This document shows positions 59,064 to 64,000 of a stretch of 64,000 nt of DNA, piece after piece. The stretch lies in contig JAFXQA010000022.1 in NCBI GenBank assembly GCA_017527415.1, forward strand, positions 62,001-126,000, in the 5' to 3' direction. The position numbers were made by a program, and so were the translations under genes. The DNA is from Bacteroidales bacterium (lineage in GTDB: Bacteria > Bacteroidota > Bacteroidia > Bacteroidales > UBA932). The notes beneath the pieces are model-generated. The model was not told the DNA's origin, searched no databases, and saw nothing but the letters and a program-made list of their open reading frames with translations. Numbering within the stretch: position 1 is the stretch's first letter; each line of letters begins with the position of its first letter.

Positions 59064-59996
59064 ATGAAACCTACACTCTTAGTTCTTGCTGCCGGAATGG
59101 GCAGCCGTTACGGCGGACTCAAGCAGATGGACGGCCTCGGCCCCTCCGGAGAAACCATCATCGATTATTCCATCTATGACGCCGTGAAAGCCGGATTCGG
59201 CAAGGTTGTTTACATAGTGCGCGAGTATTTCCTCGAAGACATGAAGGCTCTTGTGGCCAAGAAGTATTCCAACGTCAAGTGCGTGGACGGCACTCCTCTG
59301 GAGTTCGTTTTCGTGACCCAGGAACTGGACAAGATCCCTGCCGGCTTCACCCTCAACCCCGAGCGCCAGAAGCCCTGGGGCACCGCGCATGCAGTACTCA
59401 TGGCGAAAGATGTGATAGACGGACCCTTCATCATCATCAACGGCGATGACTACTATGGCAAGGATTCCTTCAAGGTGGCCGCCGACTGGTGCCATGCCCA
59501 TGAGAACACCACCGGGCAGTATGCCATAATCGGCTTCGAACTGGACAAGACCCTCTCCGAGAGCGGCAGCGTCTCCCGCGGCATCTGCCACTACGATGCG
59601 AAGGGCGTGCTCACCAGCGTTGAGGAGCATCTGAACATCGCCAAGGAGGCCGACGGCAAGATCTACGGCGACAATTCCGTGAATGGCGACACCCATATCG
59701 TGCTGGACGGCAAGGCCCTCTGCTCCATGAACATGTGGGGTTTCACCCCGGATTATTTTGCTAAGAGCGAGGCCATCTTCAACGGCTTCCTGAAGGCAAA
59801 TATCGGCGAGTTGAAGAAGGAGTTCTACATCCCTTACGCAATCGACTGCATGATCAAGGACGGCAGCGCTGCCACCGAGGTGCTCTCCACTCCTTCGAGC
59901 TGGTTCGGCGTGACATATAAGGAAGACCGTCCCGGCGTAGTCGCAAAGTTCGCACAGCTTGTCGCCGACGGAGTTTATCCTTCACCCCTTTATTGA
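59064..59996 (+). CDS. Sugar-phosphate nucleotidyltransferase family protein
   Basis: The 310-residue protein has the nucleotidyltransferase start MKPTLLVLAAGMGSRYGGLKQM with GxGxR-like Gly-Met-Gly-Ser-Arg, FIIINGDDYYGKDSF (metal-binding Asp pair) and a long C-terminal part. It resembles Bacteroidetes proteins annotated as NTP transferases, related to glucose-1-phosphate thymidylyltransferases. The sugar and the nucleotide are not known. Confidence 0.82.
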   Translation: MKPTLLVLAAGMGSRYGGLKQMDGLGPSGETIIDYSIYDAVKAGFGKVVYIVREYFLEDMKALVAKKYSNVKCVDGTPLEFVFVTQELDKIPAGFTLNPERQKPWGTAHAVLMAKDVIDGPFIIINGDDYYGKDSFKVAADWCHAHENTTGQYAIIGFELDKTLSESGSVSRGICHYDAKGVLTSVEEHLNIAKEADGKIYGDNSVNGDTHIVLDGKALCSMNMWGFTPDYFAKSEAIFNGFLKANIGELKKEFYIPYAIDCMIKDGSAATEVLSTPSSWFGVTYKEDRPGVVAKFAQLVADGVYPSPLY

Positions 59997-59997
59997 T

Positions 59998-60891
59998 ATG
60001 GCGCGCCGCGGAAACTTCGATGTGCTTGGAAAGTTCTCCTGGTGCATTCCTTCGGGAGGGGATATCGTCATCCTTGTCCTGATGTTTCTCCTGGGTGCGC
60101 TGATAGGCTCCGGAGTGGTGCTGGTCGTGTCTCTTTTCATGGGCGAGAATTCAGCTGCTTTCGTGACAGCGTACTCCACCCTCATCTCCTACCCTATCAT
60201 GTTCATCCCTCCTATGATGTGGGCTGCAGGGCAGAGCCGCCGCAACCGCATGGAATACAAGGGCCTGGCGCTGGACAACGGCAATGTGGCGCCTCTTGGC
60301 TGGCTTTCCTGCGTGCTGATGGTGATGGCGGCCACCCTTGCCGCGGGGATAGTAGGTGACCTGTCCACTTCCTTGCTGCCGCCCATGCCTGCGTGGCTGG
60401 AGCAGGCTTTGAAGGGTCTTACGACAGGCAACTTCTGGATCAACTTCATCTGCGTGAGCCTCTTCGCCCCGTTCTTCGAGGAGTGGCTCTGCCGCGGAAT
60501 GGTTGAGCGCGGCCTTCTCGGACGCGGCGTCAAGCCGGTCTGGGCCATCGTACTCTCGGCACTGTTCTTCGCAGTCATCCATCTTAACCCCTGGCAGGCT
60601 GTTCCAGCTTTCCTGCTTGGATGCCTGTTCGGATATGTCTACTATAAGACCGGCTCGCTGAAGCTCACCATGCTGATGCACTTCACGAACAATACTTTCG
60701 CCCTGATGATCGGGCACGTGGATTCGCTGGAGAATGCCGAGACCTGGATGGATGTGCTCGGCCCCGGCTACTGGTACTGTTTCGCTGCCGCGGTGCTGCT
60801 TCTGGCGCTGGTGGTGATGGCTTTCGCCAAGATTCCTCTGGAAGGCAGCAAGGGCGCCTTCGAGGTGCTCCCTTCGGCATTCGAAGACTGA
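59998..60891 (+). CDS. CPBP-family intramembrane metalloprotease
   Basis: The 297-residue protein has about eight hydrophobic helices and the CPBP motifs FFEEWLCRGMVERGLL (EExxxR, about residues 160-175), FAVIHLNPWQAVPAFLLGCLFGYVYYKTGS and MLMHFTNNTFAL. CPBP proteases cut within membranes or act in bacteriocin immunity; the substrate here is unknown. ATG 59998 is preferred over an in-frame 59959 inside the upstream gene. Confidence 0.87.
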   Translation: MARRGNFDVLGKFSWCIPSGGDIVILVLMFLLGALIGSGVVLVVSLFMGENSAAFVTAYSTLISYPIMFIPPMMWAAGQSRRNRMEYKGLALDNGNVAPLGWLSCVLMVMAATLAAGIVGDLSTSLLPPMPAWLEQALKGLTTGNFWINFICVSLFAPFFEEWLCRGMVERGLLGRGVKPVWAIVLSALFFAVIHLNPWQAVPAFLLGCLFGYVYYKTGSLKLTMLMHFTNNTFALMIGHVDSLENAETWMDVLGPGYWYCFAAAVLLLALVVMAFAKIPLEGSKGAFEVLPSAFED

Positions 60892-61611
60892 TCAGTGGAT
60901 TCGCAGGATATCGGCGCCTCGCTCTACGGCGAGGCGTTCTGCGTATTGGGAGCCGGTATCCTGACCGGGAGCGAACGGATTGGGCGTGCGGGTGAAGCGC
61001 TTGTCGGCGACACCCACGAGTATGGGCCGGCCGAAGTGCTTGAATAAGTGCAGGTTTTCCAGCAATTCCCAGTTCTGCTCCGCCGTCTTTGCGAACCCGA
61101 ATCCCGGATCCAGAATCCATTCGGTGATGCCTGATTTTTCAGCCTTGGCTGCAAACTGCTCGAAGTATTCATCCACCGCCTTCACAACACCCTGGGGATA
61201 ATCGGCGAGGGCATCCATGGAGCGGGGGTTGCCGCGTTTGTGCATGGCGATGTAGGGGAGTCCGAGTTCCGCGACGGTGGGTAGCATCGCCGGGTCGTCT
61301 TCTCCTGCGGAGATGTCGTTCACTATGAAGCGCCCTATCCTCCCGTATACGCGCCGGACGATTCCCGCATTGGTAGTGTCGATTGAAACGGCCGTTTTAA
61401 CCAGAGCCAATGCCGGTTCCAGGCGCTGCCATTCGGTTTCGACAGGCACATCGGCCGCTCCAGGCCGGGTGGAGACGGCCCCGAAGTCGATGATGCCGCA
61501 GCCTCGGCCCAGAAGCGTCTTCACACGCCGCCTGATGGCCGCCGGCGTCATCGCCCGCGTTTCCTCGCGGAAAGAATCCGGCGTCAGATTGACAACTCCC
61601 ATCAGAATCAT
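60892..61611 (-). CDS. folP: Dihydropteroate synthase, divergent
   Basis: The 239-residue protein has DHPS features: MGVVNLTPDSF at the start, IIDFGAVSTRPGA (family: DIGGESTRPGA), VNDISAG, YIAMHKRG and DPGFGFAKTAEQNWELL. It joins pABA and dihydropterin pyrophosphate. It starts at the first strand, so the usual N-terminal extension is missing. The final SRK motif (family: GVSRKSM) reads GVADKRF, and the end stops at ILRIH, short of the usual VHD. These changes in substrate-binding parts suggest an altered or weakly active enzyme, or that it needs checking against a second copy. Confidence 0.8.
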   Translation of the reverse strand: MILMGVVNLTPDSFREETRAMTPAAIRRRVKTLLGRGCGIIDFGAVSTRPGAADVPVETEWQRLEPALALVKTAVSIDTTNAGIVRRVYGRIGRFIVNDISAGEDDPAMLPTVAELGLPYIAMHKRGNPRSMDALADYPQGVVKAVDEYFEQFAAKAEKSGITEWILDPGFGFAKTAEQNWELLENLHLFKHFGRPILVGVADKRFTRTPNPFAPGQDTGSQYAERLAVERGADILRIH

Positions 61612-61677
61612 AATACAAAGGTAATGAATTCTTTTGGGAATAGGAGACCGTTTTTTGCAAGTCTTTAATTGTCAGTC

Positions 61678-61724
61678 ATTTACACAAACAGGTCGCTTAT
61701 TTTTAAGCACCTGTTTGTGTAAAT
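61678..61724. repeat. Hairpin repeat H3
   Basis: ATTTACACAAACAGGT (61678-61693) pairs perfectly with 61709-61724, and after one bulged C a further 5 bp pair (GCTTA/TAAGC) around a TTTT loop. The AACAGGTCG core is shared with H1 and H2. The outer stem differs from theirs but is fully paired. It lies between folP and the downstream membrane gene, just before the stop of the latter. Confidence 0.75.
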
Positions 61725-61726
61725 AC

Positions 61727-62260
61727 TTATGAATCAGCAGTTTGCCGGAAACGGTCACTACGCCAAAAAAGGACGAAGCCGGCGGAAATCAGCACAGCCA
61801 CCACCAGCTGGACCCAAAGGGCGGTGGAAACCAGTTCCATCTGCATCAGGCCGGCGCCAAGCACCAGAGCTTTCAGCCCATAGTAAAAGGCCTTGCTCAG
61901 CAGGATGGATGCGAATGCGGCGATGCCGACTCCGAATCTGCGACCGGAGAACATCCTCTCCAGCCAGACGAAGAGCAGAACGTTCACGCTAAGCTCCGCG
62001 GCAATCACAAGGCATTTCGGGAACACCGGATGCCCGGAAATGGCGAACGACACCAGCGGCAGGGCCACGCCAAGTACCAGTCCGTTGACCCGGCTGCGGC
62101 TGGCAATAAGCGCTCCAAGCACTGCCAGGCGCATGGGATCCAGCAGATAGAACGGCACGGCGGTCATGTGCGACAAAGCCGGAACCACAAGTACGAACAA
62201 TAAAGCGACGGCATCGGTCAACCCGATGCCGATCGCTCTTTTACTTGCAACAACTGCCAT
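61727..62260 (-). CDS. ECF-transporter S-component-like membrane protein
   Basis: The 177-residue protein has five or six hydrophobic helices (for example AVALLFVLVVPALSHMTAV, MRLAVLGALIA, VLGVALPLVSFAI, VIAAELSVNVLLFVWL). The pattern and size match ECF-type substrate-binding components for vitamins, but the substrate motif is not clear. The ATG overlaps the rubrerythrin stop. The last codons lie next to repeat H3. Confidence 0.65.
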   Translation of the reverse strand: MAVVASKRAIGIGLTDAVALLFVLVVPALSHMTAVPFYLLDPMRLAVLGALIASRSRVNGLVLGVALPLVSFAISGHPVFPKCLVIAAELSVNVLLFVWLERMFSGRRFGVGIAAFASILLSKAFYYGLKALVLGAGLMQMELVSTALWVQLVVAVLISAGFVLFWRSDRFRQTADS

Positions 62261-62799
62261 TAGTAGTTCTCCTTGTGAACCTCGAAATAGGACTGAGGAT
62301 GTGCACACACGGGGCACATGGCGGGAGCTTTTGTGCCGACCACGATGTGGCCGCAGTTGCGGCATTCCCACACCTTGACCTCGGATTTCTCGAACACCTG
62401 TGCAGTCTCGACATTCTTAAGAAGTGCACGATAGCGCTCTTCGTGCCTCTTTTCGATGGCGGCGACCATACGGAATTTGGCTGCAAGGGGCTTGAAGCCT
62501 TCGGCCTCGGCCGTCTTGGCAAAGCCCTCGTACATGTCGGTCCATTCGTAGTTTTCGCCTTCTGCAGCGGCTGCAAGGTTGGCGGCGGTGTCGCCTATGC
62601 CCTCGAGTTCCTTGAACCACATCTTGGCGTGTTCTTTTTCGTTATCGGCAGTCTCCAAAAACAGGGCTGCGATCTGCTCGAAGCCTTCTTTCTTGGCTGC
62701 GGATGCGAAATAGGTGTACTTGTTGCGTGCCTGGGACTCTCCGGCGAATGCGGCCTGGAGGTTCTTCTCGGTCTGGGTTCCAGCGTATTTGTTTGCCAT
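62260..62799 (-). CDS. Rubrerythrin
   Basis: The 179-residue protein has a ferritin-like diiron domain ([47 protein letters not shown]) with the ExxH-type motifs, and a C-terminal rubredoxin domain ([27 protein letters not shown], four Cys). It reduces hydrogen peroxide in anaerobes. A minus-strand -7 box TATCTTTG lies at 62829-62836. Confidence 0.94.
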   Translation of the reverse strand: MANKYAGTQTEKNLQAAFAGESQARNKYTYFASAAKKEGFEQIAALFLETADNEKEHAKMWFKELEGIGDTAANLAAAAEGENYEWTDMYEGFAKTAEAEGFKPLAAKFRMVAAIEKRHEERYRALLKNVETAQVFEKSEVKVWECRNCGHIVVGTKAPAMCPVCAHPQSYFEVHKENY

Positions 62800-62828
62800 A
62801 ATATTGAATGATTGGTTTTGTCTCTTTG

Positions 62829-62876
62829 CAAAGATAAAAAAATAATCGGGTTTCAGTTCGGAAAATGCTATCTTTG
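62829..62876. promoter_or_regulatory. Divergent -7 boxes between rubrerythrin and sppA
   Basis: TATCTTTG occurs on the minus strand at 62829-62836 (toward rubrerythrin) and on the plus strand at 62869-62876 (toward sppA). Neither has a strong -33 element. Confidence 0.5.
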
Positions 62877-62898
62877 CACAAAAGATAATTCACTGCGC

Positions 62899-64000
62899 AT
62901 GAAACAGTTTTGGAAAATGCTCCTGGCCGTCATCTGCGGCCTCCTTATCGTAAACCTGATTGTGTTCTTCATTTTTGCAGGCATCTTCGGTTCTGCCGCA
63001 TCCGGAACCTCAGGAAGCACCGTGCTCCCCAGGACAGGCGTCCTGGCCATAGACCTGTCTGAAGTCACCATCACCGAGCAGGAACTCCCTGCCGATCCCA
63101 TGGCTATGATGCAGGGGCAGATGCAGACTACGCTCGGCATCTATAAGGCAGTCCAGGCCATAAATATTGCTGCATCCGACCCCGGCGTCAAGTACATTTA
63201 CCTGAAAGCCGACGGCAGCACCACGGGCATCTCCACGATTGGAGAGCTTCGAAAAGCTCTGGATAATTTCCGCCGCAGCGGCAAGGCCGTCATTGCCTGG
63301 ACCGAGGCTCCGGGCATCGGCAGCTTCTACCTCAACTCCGTGGCCGACAAGATATATCTGTCTGAATATCAGGGAGGCAACATTGCCATGGTGGGTCTCT
63401 GCGCCCAGTCTTTCTACCTCAAAGACCTGCTGGACAAAGCGGGGCTCAACATGCAGCTCATCCGTCACGGCAAGTATAAATCGGCAGGCGAAATGTATGT
63501 GCGCAACTCTCCCAGCGAAGAGAACAAGGAGCAGTACGACCGTATGGTGAACGCCATGTGGGAAACCATAGGCAAGACCATAGCCGAAAGCCGGGGTATC
63601 TCTTTCGATGCCCTTAACAGAATGGTAGACAACCTGGAGCTCTGCCTGCCCGAAGATTTTCTCGCCGCAGGGCTGGTGGATGGCGTTTTCAGCCGCGATT
63701 CCCTCAAGCAGCGCCTGGCAGCCCTCGCCGTGGAAAAGGACTTCAAAGACGTGAAATTCATCCCCTTCGCCGATTATGCCAATGCCAAGGTAGTGCCCAA
63801 TTTCCGCGCAAAGGACAAGATTGCCGTTCTCTACACGAATGGTGAGATCATAGACGGCAAGGAGCTGAACAATGTTGCGGGAGACCGCTTCATCAAGGTC
63901 ATCGACCAGATCCGTGCCGACAAGGGCATCAAAGCGGTGGTGCTGCGTGTGAATTCCCCTGGCGGAAGCGTGATGGCATCCGAAAAGATCAAACATGAAC
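62899..64000 (+). CDS. sppA: Signal peptide peptidase SppA, 3' end outside window
   Basis: The visible 367 residues start with a membrane anchor (MLLAVICGLLIVNLIVFFIFAGIF) and contain two ClpP-like halves of an SppA 67K-type enzyme. The first half has the catalytic Lys region LIRHGKYKSAGEMYV, and the second has the catalytic Ser in VNSPGGSVMASEKI near the cut edge. It degrades signal peptides left in the membrane after secretion. The C-terminal ~210 residues lie outside the window. Confidence 0.92.
   Translation, partial: MKQFWKMLLAVICGLLIVNLIVFFIFAGIFGSAASGTSGSTVLPRTGVLAIDLSEVTITEQELPADPMAMMQGQMQTTLGIYKAVQAINIAASDPGVKYIYLKADGSTTGISTIGELRKALDNFRRSGKAVIAWTEAPGIGSFYLNSVADKIYLSEYQGGNIAMVGLCAQSFYLKDLLDKAGLNMQLIRHGKYKSAGEMYVRNSPSEENKEQYDRMVNAMWETIGKTIAESRGISFDALNRMVDNLELCLPEDFLAAGLVDGVFSRDSLKQRLAALAVEKDFKDVKFIPFADYANAKVVPNFRAKDKIAVLYTNGEIIDGKELNNVAGDRFIKVIDQIRADKGIKAVVLRVNSPGGSVMASEKIKHE

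Overview
The window is chromosomal DNA from a high-GC member of the Bacteroidota, most likely an uncultured gut-type Bacteroidales. The evidence is gene content (BatA-E aerotolerance cluster, split ExbB/ExbD/TonB loci, Porin_10-type porin, DivIC, C69 dipeptidase, bL32 next to YceD/DUF177) and promoters of the Bacteroidetes type (TTTG or TTG, 19-20 bp, TAnnTTTG). Tight operons with TAATG or ATGA stop/start overlaps are the rule. I cannot fix the genus from the sequence.

Layout: 1-1.6 kb holds the end of a sialidase-like gene and an RHH/PIN toxin-antitoxin pair. 1.6-9.2 kb (minus strand) is exbB-exbD-tonB-rluB-era-parC-aroK. 9.2-11.6 kb is a TonB-dependent receptor with a periplasmic HMA metal-binding partner. 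11.7-13.2 kb is a compact mobile unit: a small HTH gene and a REP-associated tyrosine transposase (RAYT) between two nearly identical 87-bp hairpin repeats. 13.2-22.3 kb is truA, then moxR-DUF58-batX-batA-batB-batC-batD/E. 22.4-27.6 kb holds an OmpA-family porin, typA, yceD-rpmF, tRNA-Arg and an unusual membrane AraC-type protein. 27.6-38 kb holds a phosphodiesterase, an Omp85-like barrel, a lipoprotein, an acyl-CoA ligase-dCMP deaminase-CtpA run, a zinc peptidase, and a dipeptidase-sialidase fusion. 38-38.7 kb is a repeat-dense gap with tRNA-Ser. 38.7-49.7 kb (minus strand) carries exbB-exbD-exbD, asnS-udk-tonB-hydrolase, ansA-tatD-dprA, queA and a Nudix gene. 49.7-64 kb carries an SRPBCC gene, an RsmF-like methyltransferase, pepO, a LolC/E-type permease, a porin, a lytic transglycosylase, divIC, a nucleotidyltransferase, a CPBP protease, folP, an ECF-like membrane protein, rubrerythrin and the start of sppA.

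The most unusual content is a set of small structured repeats. Several (two in aroK, one each in an RsmF-like gene and an AraC-type gene, at least one in truA) lie inside reading frames and enlarge the proteins without stopping them; one ends exactly at the ctpA stop codon. Their cores are conserved, but the flanking 20-25-nt arms differ completely from copy to copy while staying complementary to each other, and one inner hairpin differs between two copies while staying paired. A 16-nt inverted copy of the tRNA-Arg 3' end shows the same fold-back geometry with a known native sequence as one arm. A second repeat class (two copies flanking the RAYT, a diverged copy at 38.1 kb) and a third hairpin family (26.4, 38.2, 61.7 kb) also show stem changes with pairing kept. 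Together they suggest active, structure-dependent mobility of palindromic DNA in this lineage, perhaps linked to the RAYT; that link is inference.
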